Under the pieces are notes generated by a model. That model was given only the letters and a program-made list of their open reading frames with translations. It had not been told where the DNA came from and did not search any database. This document shows, piece after piece, positions 19,223 through 27,414 of a DNA stretch of 64,000 nt; positions within the stretch are counted from its first letter, which is position 1, and each line of letters opens with the position of its first letter. The position numbers and the translations under genes are program-made. Source of the stretch: Waterburya agarophytonicola KI4 (GTDB lineage Bacteria > Cyanobacteriota > Cyanobacteriia > Cyanobacteriales > Xenococcaceae); contig NZ_JADWDC010000009.1 in NCBI RefSeq assembly GCF_020640915.1, positions 1 through 64,000 on the forward strand, written 5' to 3'.

Positions 19223-19234
19223 TTACTTATTTGT
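19215..19234. terminator. Hairpin covering two abutting stop codons
   Basis: ACAAATAA (19215-19222) and TTATTTGT (19227-19234) pair perfectly around TTAC. The stem contains the plus-strand stop (19220-19222) and lies against the minus-strand stop (19223-19225). It could serve both convergent genes, but it is AT-only with no T-run, so termination strength is doubtful. Confidence 0.4.
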
Positions 19235-21271
19235 CATTACTCGTTCGTATTCGTCGATTAACTTCCAACTTCTCAACACCTCTGCTACACTCCAAGCTTG
19301 AGCAAAACATCCTCTGGGAGCGAAGGGAGGATCGGCATCAAAAATTTCTCCAATCGTACCGATACATCCAGTTTCCAACAAATTTGCCATAGGAGTTAAA
19401 AATTCCCGTGCGGTTTCGGGTTGCTGGTAAACCTTGAGATGAGCCTGGACAAAATGACCGATAAGCCAAGCCCAGACAGTGCCTTGATGATACGCTCCAT
19501 CTCTCTCTTTGCGATCGCCTCCATAAGTTCCGTGATAGTCAGGATGGCTGGGAGCAAGAGTCCTCAATCCACAAGGCGTTACTAATTCTTGGGTAACTAG
19601 ATTGATAATGCTTTTCTGTTGTTCGAGAGTTAGTAGAGGGGGTGCCTGGCTCACGGATGGCAAAGAGACAGCGAAAATTTGATTGGGGCGAAAGGTATCA
19701 TCATTACCCCCAGAAGTATCTATTACGTCGTAGCAATAACCTAGTTCTTGATGCCAAAACTTTTGAAAGCCTTCCCTCACAGAACTTGCTAATTTGGTAT
19801 ATTCTGAGTGGGGGCGATCGATTTCCATCGCCAATTGCTCCATCACAATCAAAGCGTTGTACCATAAAGCATTAATTTCGACTGGCTTTCCCGTGCGGGG
19901 TGTAACTACCCAATCATCTACTTTGGCATCCATCCAGGTTAACTGATGTCCGTCTCCTCCTGCATATAACAAGCCGTCGGAGTCTTGATGAATATTGTAA
20001 CGAGTACCTCGACTGTAACTAGTAATAATATTAGCTAAAACGGGAAATAGCTCTTTAATCAGACTTTTATCTAGAGTATCTTGATAGTAGGCAAAAATAG
20101 CCTCAAAGTACCATAGAGTAGCATCGACAGTATTGTAGTCTGGTTTTTCTTTACCATCGGGAAAAACATTGGGTAGCATTCCGCGATCGACATATTCGGC
20201 ATAGGTGCGTAAAATAAAACGAGCTACACTAGGACGACCGATCGCTAGAGTTAATCCTGGTAAACTGATCATGGTATCCCTACCCCAATCATTGAACCAA
20301 GGATAACCTGCAATTATAGTCTTACCATCGTGGGCAACTTTAGTCGGGCGATCGACAATAAACTGATTTGCGGCGAGTACTAGTTTGCTGATCCACTGAG
20401 GCGGAATCGATCGCCCACTGCTTGGTTTGTTTAAGGTGACTCTTTGAGATTTATTGAGTAATTCTTGTTCGTATTTATATTGCTTTTTCCAAGCTGATTC
20501 GCCATCTAAATTTGGTCGAGGTTCAGTGCTAGCAATCACCGTAATTGAATCTTGTTCGTAGAGAGTTACCGTACCCGTAGCACCTAACAAATGATCTTCA
20601 CAATGAATCAGACCGCGATATTTTTCCGTTGATAGAGAATAATTGTGGCACCAAATATGATTGGGTTGCCAAGCAATCTTAATTTCTTGGTGAGGATCGC
20701 CAAAAAGATATAAAGACGCAGCGTCGGAGTAAGCTTGTATTTCAATTCCTTCTGCGATGGACTTAATTTCCATTTGCCAGTCATTATTATGGGTATCGCC
20801 ATGATGATCGCGATAGTTAACTAACGCCTGTAGGGATAATGTCAGAGGTAGTTCGCCACGGCGAAGGGTGTAACGAATATAAGTCGTATTTTCTCCCTGC
20901 TGCATCCAAATGCGCTTTTCTAATAAGGCATCGGCAAATTCATATTCCCAAACTGGAGTAGTGCCAACCAAAAAAAAATTGCTTATATGTTCGTAACCTT
21001 TAGGATGAACGACTCGATCTGCCCAGCGATCGCAATATAGTGGATATTTTTGCGTGTCATAGACGGCAGTTTCATTTAGCTTAGAGAGCAATAAAGTACG
21101 TTTCAAAGGAGGTTTCAGGGCAGCTATTAATAAGCCGTGATAGCGTCTGGTCAAAAGACCTGATATAGTCCCCGCACCATAGCCACCAATGCCATTAGCG
21201 ATCAGCCATTCCCTTGATTCTGAATTTGCCAAATCACTGTACAATATATCACTGCTAAGTTTGTCACCCAT
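19223..21271 (-). CDS. Glycogen debranching enzyme, amylo-alpha-1,6-glucosidase type
   Basis: Cleaves alpha-1,6 branch residues during glycogen breakdown. The 682 residues have the N-terminal GDE_N beta-sandwich (about 15-235), starting with the signature REWLIANGIGGYGAGTISG and RRYHGLLIAA. An (alpha/alpha)6 catalytic domain follows, with GYPWFNDWGRDTMISLPGL near residue 325, NVFPDGKEKPDYNTVDATLWY near 380, a WMDAKVDDWVVTPR segment near 445, and a C-terminal YHQGTVWAWLIGHF. These match the GH133 group of bacterial debranching enzymes, distinct from GlgX (GH13). It is a single-gene unit converging on the DUF1460 gene. Together with pgm at the window start it belongs to glycogen metabolism. Confidence 0.93.
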   Translation of the reverse strand: MGDKLSSDILYSDLANSESREWLIANGIGGYGAGTISGLLTRRYHGLLIAALKPPLKRTLLLSKLNETAVYDTQKYPLYCDRWADRVVHPKGYEHISNFFLVGTTPVWEYEFADALLEKRIWMQQGENTTYIRYTLRRGELPLTLSLQALVNYRDHHGDTHNNDWQMEIKSIAEGIEIQAYSDAASLYLFGDPHQEIKIAWQPNHIWCHNYSLSTEKYRGLIHCEDHLLGATGTVTLYEQDSITVIASTEPRPNLDGESAWKKQYKYEQELLNKSQRVTLNKPSSGRSIPPQWISKLVLAANQFIVDRPTKVAHDGKTIIAGYPWFNDWGRDTMISLPGLTLAIGRPSVARFILRTYAEYVDRGMLPNVFPDGKEKPDYNTVDATLWYFEAIFAYYQDTLDKSLIKELFPVLANIITSYSRGTRYNIHQDSDGLLYAGGDGHQLTWMDAKVDDWVVTPRTGKPVEINALWYNALIVMEQLAMEIDRPHSEYTKLASSVREGFQKFWHQELGYCYDVIDTSGGNDDTFRPNQIFAVSLPSVSQAPPLLTLEQQKSIINLVTQELVTPCGLRTLAPSHPDYHGTYGGDRKERDGAYHQGTVWAWLIGHFVQAHLKVYQQPETAREFLTPMANLLETGCIGTIGEIFDADPPFAPRGCFAQAWSVAEVLRSWKLIDEYERVMTNK

Positions 21272-21383
21272 AATTCCTAACGAAAGTTAAGTATAAAGAT
21301 AAAGAGAATAAAGGTAGAGAAGAATACTACTACAATAATGGCTGTTAATAAAATTGACGATAGTTATCAATTAACTTTGACTT

Positions 21384-21725
21384 ATGAGCGATACTATTTT
21401 TGGCAAAATCATCCGTCGCGAAATACCCGCAGATATTGTCTATGAAGACGATCTGGCTTTGGCATTTAAAGACGTCAACCCTCAAGCACCCACTCATATT
21501 TTGGTAATTCCTAAAAAACCCATTCCTCGTTTATCCGAGTCTACGGCAGAGGATACCGAACTGTTGGGACATTTGTTGATGACAGTTCAAAAGGTTGCCC
21601 AACAAGCTAATCTCACCAATGGATATCGAGTAGTGATCAATAATGGTAGCGATGGGGGACAAACAGTAGATCATCTCCATCTGCATATTTTAGGCGATCG
21701 CTCGATGAGTTGGCCTCCTGGTTAG
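21384..21725 (+). CDS. HIT family protein (HinT-like nucleotide hydrolase)
   Basis: A 113-residue histidine-triad protein, a typical full-length HinT that hydrolyses purine nucleoside phosphoramidates. It carries the N-terminal [18 protein letters not shown], the [11 protein letters not shown] strand, and the active-site triad HLHLH at 97-101 followed by [12 protein letters not shown]. It is soluble and probably dimeric. The gene is separated by 97 bp from psb28 and may be read through into it. Identity as HIT is certain; the physiological substrate is unknown. Confidence 0.94.
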   Translation: MSDTIFGKIIRREIPADIVYEDDLALAFKDVNPQAPTHILVIPKKPIPRLSESTAEDTELLGHLLMTVQKVAQQANLTNGYRVVINNGSDGGQTVDHLHLHILGDRSMSWPPG

Positions 21726-21822
21726 GTCTATAACAACGCCAATTTTTAATGCTCTTGACTCCCTTAATTTATGAGATGATTAAAGATTATTAACAGATTG
21801 TCAAGATATTAGGAGTCGGAGT

Positions 21823-22158
21823 GTGGCAGAAATTCAATTTTCCCGAGGTATCAAAGAGGAGGTAATTCCTGAAATTAAAGTTACTCGTTCTAAAACGGGT
21901 AATACTGGCACGGCAACTTTTTATTTTACAGATCCCCAAATTTTGAGTAAAGATAGCTCGGATGAAATTACTGGGATGTATCTAATTGATGACGAAGGTG
22001 AAATTGTCAGCCGTGAAGTCAAGGGGAAGTTTGTCAATGGTGAAGCTAGGGGCATTGAAGCTGTATTGATTATGAAGTCGGAAGCTGAATTTGAACGCTT
22101 TGTGCGTTTTATGGACAAGTATGCCGCAGAAAACGGATTGGGATTAGATAAAAATTAA
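21823..22158 (+). CDS. psb28: Photosystem II assembly protein Psb28
   Basis: A small cytosolic-side factor (111 residues) that binds PSII assembly intermediates, near CP47 and the D1/D2 acceptor side. The N-terminus [22 protein letters not shown], the central YFTDPQIL and the [28 protein letters not shown]-like C-terminal region match the Psb28 (Psb13/Ycf79) family over full length. It uses a GTG start at 21823, with AGGAG about eight bases upstream; no in-frame ATG fits. Its presence strongly supports an oxygenic phototroph. Confidence 0.95.
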   Translation: MAEIQFSRGIKEEVIPEIKVTRSKTGNTGTATFYFTDPQILSKDSSDEITGMYLIDDEGEIVSREVKGKFVNGEARGIEAVLIMKSEAEFERFVRFMDKYAAENGLGLDKN

Positions 22159-22268
22159 TCTATCCAAAGCAACCTTAAAAAAATCAATATAGATAACAAC
22201 ACGGGAGATTTCGTAGTTTGTACGAGATTTCCCTATTTTGTTTGTTGTTTGTTAATTATTTAGCGTTT

Positions 22269-22766
22269 ATGATTCCCCATCCCGACAGTAAAGCGATCGC
22301 GATTAATTGTGCCATTATTACCGTTAGCGATACTCGTACCCCCGAAACAGATAAAAGCGGTCAATTAATTAGGCAATTGTTAACCGATGCAGGTCACAAT
22401 GTAGTTACTTACGGTATCGTCAAAGACGAACCTGCTGCTATTGAAGAGTGGTTGATCAAACTCGATCGCAATTTGGAGTTAGATGTAATTATTTTTAATG
22501 GCGGTACGGGAATTGCTCCCAGAGATACTACCTACGACGTTATTAGTGGTTTGTTAGATAAGACTTTGCCTGGTTTTGGAGAAATATTCCGCTATCTCAG
22601 CTATCAAGAAATCGGTTCGAGAGCGATCGCTTCTCGCGCTGTTGCAGGAGTTAAAAATCATAAATTACTCTTTTCTTTGCCTGGTTCTTCTAATGCAGTA
22701 AAACTAGCAGTGAGGGAACTTATTTTACCTGAGTTGAATCATTTAGTAAGTCAACTAAAAGGATAA
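22269..22766 (+). CDS. moaB: Molybdenum cofactor biosynthesis protein B (MoaB/MogA family)
   Basis: A molybdopterin-binding, MogA-like protein that adenylates molybdopterin before metal insertion. From the ATG at 22269 it has 165 residues. TVSDTRTPETDKSG lies near the N-terminus, a FNGGTGIAPRDTTYDV motif near residue 75-92, and a LPGSSNAVKLAV motif near the C-terminus, all diagnostic for the family. An upstream TTG at 22218 would add 17 hydrophobic residues not typical of the family, so I prefer the ATG, although no strong ribosome site precedes it. No other moa genes are adjacent. Confidence 0.92.
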   Translation: MIPHPDSKAIAINCAIITVSDTRTPETDKSGQLIRQLLTDAGHNVVTYGIVKDEPAAIEEWLIKLDRNLELDVIIFNGGTGIAPRDTTYDVISGLLDKTLPGFGEIFRYLSYQEIGSRAIASRAVAGVKNHKLLFSLPGSSNAVKLAVRELILPELNHLVSQLKG

Positions 22767-22927
22767 TTACCAATAATCAACAATTATTAATTAATAATAA
22801 ATTAGATAAATTCTTGGCAAGAGACATCGTTAAATGTTGTGCTTAAATAAGTTTAGAGCAAAAAAAAACAATTAATGATTGCAAAGTCTCTTTCTTTTTT
22901 TGTAGTTACCAACGAAGTTAGTTAATT

Positions 22928-23236
22928 ATGATTAATCGATTATTTACTACTTTAAAATGCTCTGGAACTTTAACTATAGTACTGTTTGCAGTTAGAGCAT
23001 TTCCAGCTAATTCTACAGAATATGTATTTAGCGCGCCTCCTGAAGTCGATAATGAAGTGATCGAGATACGAGAACAAGCAGAAGATTATCCTTTTTACGA
23101 ATGCGATCGAGAAATTTCAGACCCCGAAGCAAAAGAGAAAAGCGAAGATACTGAAGCCGAGATCGACTCTCATGATTGTGACGACTTGCTTGAAAACGAA
23201 TACAAACAGGACAAATTAAGTTCGCGCAATAAATAA
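22928..23236 (+). CDS. Small secreted acidic protein, unknown (102 aa)
   Basis: The N-terminus (about residues 1-28, ending near AFPANS) is a Sec signal peptide. The mature part is about 75 residues, strongly acidic (runs of Glu and Asp), with two cysteines (YECDRE and HDCDD) that could pair. No domain is recognised. It ends five bases before the DUF1361 membrane protein and is probably translated with it and TerD as one unit. Acidic secreted peptides may bind cations, but that is speculation. Confidence 0.55.
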   Translation: MINRLFTTLKCSGTLTIVLFAVRAFPANSTEYVFSAPPEVDNEVIEIREQAEDYPFYECDREISDPEAKEKSEDTEAEIDSHDCDDLLENEYKQDKLSSRNK

Positions 23237-23240
23237 ATAA

Positions 23241-23855
23241 ATGACTGATTGGATTAGAATATCTCTCGACTTATTTAACCAAAGTAGCGATCGCATTATT
23301 TGGAATTTATTTCTAGCTTTTATTCCCCTGATACTTAGTTATTATTTATTTCGTCCCTTAGCTATTCGCAATCTAGTTTGGTGGATAGCATTAATTGTTT
23401 TTTTGGCATTTTTACCCAACGCGCCATATATTTTAACCGACTCAATTCATATTATTGAATTAAGCCAAAAAGACTATCCTCTTTGGGCAATTGCTTTTAT
23501 TTTAATTCCTCAGTATACATTTTTTATCACCGTAGGATTTGGGACTTATGTTGTTTCTCTAATTAAATTAGATCGATATCTTATTGATTTTATCGATCGC
23601 AAATATATAACTCTAATTAATGGGCTGGCTCACTTTTTATGCGTGGTTGGCATCTATCTAGGTAGATTTGAACGTTTTAATAGCTGGGATTTAGTTACCA
23701 AACCAGGAAAGGTAATTCTCACCACAGTCGAAGACTTGTTCGATATCTGGAAAATATTTAGTATTGCGATCGCTTTTTTCTTAATCTGGCTGCTTTCAGA
23801 ATTGATTAAACTAGTAAATAATTCTTTTGCTGTGCCTAATTCGGGCAATGACTAA
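23241..23855 (+). CDS. DUF1361 family integral membrane protein
   Basis: A 204-residue membrane protein with about six helices. The family hallmark LPNAPYILTDSIHI lies near residue 62-75, after WWIALIVFLAF, and GIYLGRFERFNSWDL near 138-152, both characteristic of DUF1361. Its role is not established in the literature I know. It is sandwiched between the small acidic secreted protein and TerD (five-base gaps), so a common operon is likely. Confidence 0.82.
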   Translation: MTDWIRISLDLFNQSSDRIIWNLFLAFIPLILSYYLFRPLAIRNLVWWIALIVFLAFLPNAPYILTDSIHIIELSQKDYPLWAIAFILIPQYTFFITVGFGTYVVSLIKLDRYLIDFIDRKYITLINGLAHFLCVVGIYLGRFERFNSWDLVTKPGKVILTTVEDLFDIWKIFSIAIAFFLIWLLSELIKLVNNSFAVPNSGND

Positions 23856-23860
23856 TTACG

Positions 23861-24451
23861 ATGGCAATCAATTTAAAAAAAGGACAACGAATCTCTCTCA
23901 CCAAAGAAGATCCTAGCCTCAAACAGATTATGTGCGGACTGGGTTGGGATGTCGCACCGAAGTCTGGTGGATTCTTTGGCAATAACAAACAATTCGATCT
24001 CGACTCTTCGGTAATCTGCCTCGATGCCGATAAAAAGCTGACCGATGTTAAAAATATAATTTACTTTGGCAACTTAAGACATAGTTCTAGCGCGATCTCC
24101 CATCAAGGAGACAATCTAACTGGCGCGGGAGAAGGAGACGACGAGGTAATTAATATCGATTTACCTCTAATTCCGTCTAATATTGTTTATTTAGTCCTCG
24201 CGATCAATATTTATAAGTGCCAAGAACGCAAGCAAGACTTTAGTATGGTTAATAATGCTTTTGTTAGGCTAGTGAATCGTACGACTAATCAAGAGCTTGC
24301 TCGTTATGACCTTTCAGGAACAGAATATCAAGGTATGACGGGGATGATTCTAGCGGATGTCTATCGTCATAATGATGAATGGAAAATGGCAGCAGTTGGA
24401 AATGGTTTTAAAGTAGCTACTTTAGCTGATATTGCTAAAATTTACACTTAA
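23861..24451 (+). CDS. TerD family protein
   Basis: A 196-residue TerD domain, a Ca2+-binding beta-sandwich linked to tellurite resistance and general stress. MAINLKKGQRISLTKEDP at the start, LGWDVAP, the DLDSSVICLD strand, the Ca-site region GDNLTGAGEGDDEVINIDL near residue 85-103, and FVRLVNRTTNQELARYDL are all typical. It is a single TerD gene without the rest of a ter cluster (no terABC). It is last in a probable operon with DUF1361, five bases upstream. The call is firm; the stress it answers is unknown. Confidence 0.92.
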   Translation: MAINLKKGQRISLTKEDPSLKQIMCGLGWDVAPKSGGFFGNNKQFDLDSSVICLDADKKLTDVKNIIYFGNLRHSSSAISHQGDNLTGAGEGDDEVINIDLPLIPSNIVYLVLAINIYKCQERKQDFSMVNNAFVRLVNRTTNQELARYDLSGTEYQGMTGMILADVYRHNDEWKMAAVGNGFKVATLADIAKIYT

Positions 24452-24458
24452 ATCTTCG

Positions 24459-24500
24459 AGCCAATAGCTATTAGCTATTGGCTATTGGCTACTAGCCAAT
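24459..24500. terminator. Tandem hairpins of AGCCAAT/ATTGGCT repeats between convergent genes
   Basis: AGCCAATAGCT (24459-24469) pairs perfectly with AGCTATTGGCT (24473-24483) around ATT. A second stem ATTGGCT/AGCCAAT follows directly (24484-24500, loop ACT). The second overlaps the last codons of the FKBP gene. The unit CTATTGGCT is iterated, as in short tandem repeats found in cyanobacterial intergenic DNA. A bidirectional terminator is plausible. Confidence 0.6.
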
Positions 24501-25034
24501 CTTTAATAATTCCACATCGAAAATCAAAGTTGCATTGGGAGGAATCACTCCACCTGCACCTCTTGCGCCATAACCCAATTCGGGAGGAATAATCAAAGTT
24601 CGTCTGTCGCCGACTTTCATATCAGCAACTCCTTCATCCCAACCTTTAATAACTTGTCCGACACCAATTTTAAAAGAAAAAGGACGATTGCGATCGCGAG
24701 AACTATCAAATTTTTTGCCGTCTTCTAATGTACCCGTATAGTGAACGGTAACATTTTCGCCAGTTTGAGGAGATGCACCATCACCTTCGTTGACGACAAT
24801 GTACTTCAATCCCGATTCTGTAGTGACAGCGTTGGATAAATCCATAGAAGTTTCCTCTTCAAATATATTATTTTGAGCGATTAGTTGGGGAGTATTTGTA
24901 GACTGTTGTCTTTCAGATGCGATCGCTTGTTGCCCAGGAGTGTTACCCGCAAAAGCAGAAAAGATTAATACAGAGCTACAAATCACAACAACAACAATGC
25001 TCGCTAAGATTTCATTACTCAATTTTTTGACCAC
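24492..25034 (-). CDS. FKBP-type peptidyl-prolyl cis-trans isomerase, exported
   Basis: Catalyses proline isomerisation during protein folding, probably in the periplasm or thylakoid lumen. It is 180 residues: an N-terminal membrane or signal segment (about 9-30), a variable linker, then a complete FKBP domain (about 75-179). The domain shows [62 protein letters not shown] and [14 protein letters not shown]. All the usual active-site aromatics and the GYG-A-G loop are present. The length fits the single-domain exported FKBPs of cyanobacteria. It converges on terD. Confidence 0.93.
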   Translation of the reverse strand: MVKKLSNEILASIVVVVICSSVLIFSAFAGNTPGQQAIASERQQSTNTPQLIAQNNIFEEETSMDLSNAVTTESGLKYIVVNEGDGASPQTGENVTVHYTGTLEDGKKFDSSRDRNRPFSFKIGVGQVIKGWDEGVADMKVGDRRTLIIPPELGYGARGAGGVIPPNATLIFDVELLKIG

Positions 25035-25113
25035 CTGTTACTGTATCCTTGTTTAAAGTTTAAGAATTACTCCAGAGATATTGTACATTTTTCGCAGGAT
25101 GAAGCATATTCGA

Positions 25114-26155
25114 TTAATTATTTTTGCTAGTTTGCAAAATAATAGCGCGATCGCCAACCACGGGGTTTCGAGCAACTAATGTACCCGTAGAATCTTGAAG
25201 TTGTAGCTGACCAAAATTCAACTGTCGCGATCGTTTAAGAATTTCATTAGCAAATTTATTTTGGCGAGATTCGTTTAACTCGTACCAATTATCTGTTACT
25301 TCTACTAAAAGGCTGTTGTTAGGCAAGTCTACTCGCACAGTCTCAAACAGTTCGGGATCGTAGTTGTCGATCACCTCTGCTAATTTGGCTTGCAACGCAG
25401 CAATTAGGCTTTGTTCGGGGGTAAAAGTTAATTCAGGTTCGATGGTGACTATTTTGAGTTGGGTGGCTCTTCCTGGGGAAACTAAGTCTTGAGGAATTGA
25501 TGTTTCTAGAGGAGTGTCTATCTCCAGGGTGGTAGATTGTTCTTCAAGGGGAGATTTTGCCTCTGGTACTGCATCGAGGGTAGGTTCGGGAATATTTGCA
25601 GGAATATCGATGGTTGTTGGCTGGGGTTCAATCGATCGATCGCCAATAATTTCAGTTGGTTCGGGAATTGAAGAGACTATACTTTTGTTTTGGGGCAGCC
25701 ATAACCAAATTAGGGCAATAACTGCTATAGAAATGGCGATCGCGCCAATAATTGCCAAACCTCGATTCTCTTTTTTCTTTTCTTGAGTCGGGTTTTTTGC
25801 CATCGGAGGATCTAAAGGAGGAGTTGCTTTAATTTCCTCTGGAGCAATGGTAATAGTCTCTTGTGGTGTTACTCCTGGCGGTGCTGTTTCTTCCACAACG
25901 GGGGGGGGGATTTGGAGCAGTTGGAGCTACAGAATCTGCCAATTCTTGAGTGGTGTTCAATAAAGTATTAATCGAGTCAGAGGAAGGCAAATCTTTGACA
26001 GAATTTTGGCTGATATCCTTGATCGTCGATTCTAGGCGATCAATACTTTCATTTAATAGCTTAATCGTTTCTGTTTTAGACAAAGATCGAGAATCATTAG
26101 ATTCTTCTGGCTGATTAGCTGGAGGCGATTTCTCTCGGTTTTCTGCTGATTCCAT
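25114..26155 (-). pseudogene. Single-pass membrane protein gene, frameshifted at a G10 run
   Basis: Two minus-strand frames join at a run of ten G (25900-25909). From ATG 26155 the first frame reads about 85 sensible residues: an acidic Ser-rich start, then a coiled-coil-like helix LLNESIDRLESTIKDI, ending APNPPP. The second frame continues VVEETAPPG to the stop at 25114. With nine (or twelve) G the two join into one protein of about 346 residues: Pro/Glu-rich linker, one membrane helix (GLAIIGAIAISIAVIALIWLW), a long Glu/Pro-rich stalk, and a globular C-terminal domain of about 100 residues (PEQSLIAALQAKL to the end). The ten-base run may be a sequencing artefact, a true mutation or a phase-variable tract. 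Domain function is unknown. Confidence 0.7.
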
Positions 26156-26272
26156 AACGAAGAATAAGTTATTGCGGTACTTTTTTCTGGCGATCGCGCT
26201 TAATCATAAAATCAATCCGATCTACAAAAGTATTAAAAATTCCTTCATCATAATAATTTAAACAAATATAGA

Positions 26273-26301
26273 TTGACATTAAGTAGCAATAAGTATCAAG
26301 A
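26273..26301 (+). promoter_or_regulatory. Candidate promoter for the riboswitch transcript
   Basis: A perfect -35 hexamer TTGACA lies at 26273-26278. The matching -10 at 17-18 bases is poor (TCAAGA or CAAGAT, around 26296-26302). Transcription would begin just before the cobalamin aptamer, which supports the assignment. Confidence 0.4.
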
Positions 26302-26304
26302 TAA

Positions 26305-26432
26305 GCTAATCGGTTTTAATGGAAATCCTTCATTAAACGTAAGGGGGAAAGCAAGAGTGAAAATCTCTCACTGTCCCGCAACTGTGAAGAGTTTGCCTGT
26401 GACAATCTCTATAGTCAGAATGCCCGCCGATA
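26305..26432 (+). ncRNA. Cobalamin (B12) riboswitch aptamer
   Basis: The stretch shows the ordered conserved blocks of the cobalamin riboswitch. These are CGGTTTTAATGGAAAT (26311-26326), then AAGGGGGAAAGC..GAGTGAAAATC, the highly conserved CTGTCCCGCAACTGTGAAG (26371-26389), and the closing AGTCAGAATGCCCGCC (26413-26428). The following 280 nt up to the hupE start would hold the expression platform. AACCAGTTAC (from about 26648) and GTAATTTGGTT (to about 26682) can pair near its end. When B12 binds, downstream expression should fall. An open frame of 94 codons across this RNA is accidental. Confidence 0.9.
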
Positions 26433-26713
26433 TTACAACTGGGAATACTATTCTAGATCTGCGAGGTACAGATTTTGTCGATCCGCAACAACCAAAAAGA
26501 TTTTCTACTTACTCTACAAAATATCAGTTTCATTCAGCATTTGTTACTAACGATTAAGCAAAACAAACGAAAGTTAACAACTGTGAATTCTTACGTTTAA
26601 TAGTTCTGTCGAACTAATTAGACTATAATGCTTTGCGCTTGCAAACAACCAGTTACTCCAATCATCTTGCAAGTAATTTGGTTGTATTTGATTAAAATTA
26701 AATTGGGCAAAAT

Positions 26714-27388
26714 ATGAATAAAAATAAAGTGTCGATTCAGCCTAGTCATCAGGCAATCGCCCTAGTCAGTTTCGTCTCTAGTATCGCATTGGCGATAAGT
26801 CTTGTCCTTAATGCTTCTCCTGTGTTGGCACATCATCCCAATGGAGGTAAAATTCCTAGCACCTTGATGGCAGGATTTCTCTCAGGGTTAGGTCATCCTG
26901 TGATCGGCATCGATCATCTAGTATTTGTGATTGCGATCGGTTTATTGGCAGCTTTGAGCAGTAGATTGGGCATGGTTATTCCTATAGCTTTTATTGTAGC
27001 TACGGCGATTGGTACGGGAGTACACCTACAAAGCATCGATCTACCTTTAGTCGAATTAATTATTTCTGCTTCAGTGCTAGGGATGGGCATCTTTTTGACG
27101 AGAAAAAAACAAGCTAACCTAGCTTTATTGACGGCAGTTAGCGCGATCGCAGGAATTTTTCATGGCTATGCTTATGGCGAGTCGATTGTAGGGGCAGAAA
27201 CTACTGCTCTGGGAGCTTATTTATTAGGCTTTTGCGCTATTCAATTAGGCATCAGTATCGTTGCTTATTATTTAGGCAAGCAAATGCTCCACCGCACAAC
27301 TTTACCAACCAATCTTCCCCTGCGTTTTGCTGGGTTTACTATCTGTGGCATTGGTTTGGGATTTCTTTCCAACACAATTTTAGGCTAA
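26714..27388 (+). CDS. HupE/UreJ family metal transporter, probably cobalt
   Basis: A 224-residue membrane protein with a signal-like first segment ending LAHHPNGG, then six more helices. The HupE/UreJ signature HPVIGIDHLVFVIAIGLLAAL lies near residue 58-78, and a His-containing FHGYAYGE near 144. HupE/UreJ proteins carry Ni2+ or Co2+, and members downstream of B12 riboswitches are predicted cobalt importers. This gene lies directly behind such a riboswitch and 26 bp before a CobW-type GTPase. No hydrogenase or urease gene is near, which further favours cobalt. Metal specificity is inferred from context. Confidence 0.9.
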   Translation: MNKNKVSIQPSHQAIALVSFVSSIALAISLVLNASPVLAHHPNGGKIPSTLMAGFLSGLGHPVIGIDHLVFVIAIGLLAALSSRLGMVIPIAFIVATAIGTGVHLQSIDLPLVELIISASVLGMGIFLTRKKQANLALLTAVSAIAGIFHGYAYGESIVGAETTALGAYLLGFCAIQLGISIVAYYLGKQMLHRTTLPTNLPLRFAGFTICGIGLGFLSNTILG

Positions 27389-27414
27389 TTCTTTCTCCAA
27401 AAAAATAATACATA

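Noticed and set aside
26273-26557. A 94-codon open frame on the plus strand
   Set aside because: It starts from TTG at the -35 box and runs across the cobalamin riboswitch, whose conserved RNA blocks explain the sequence. The peptide has no family-like features.
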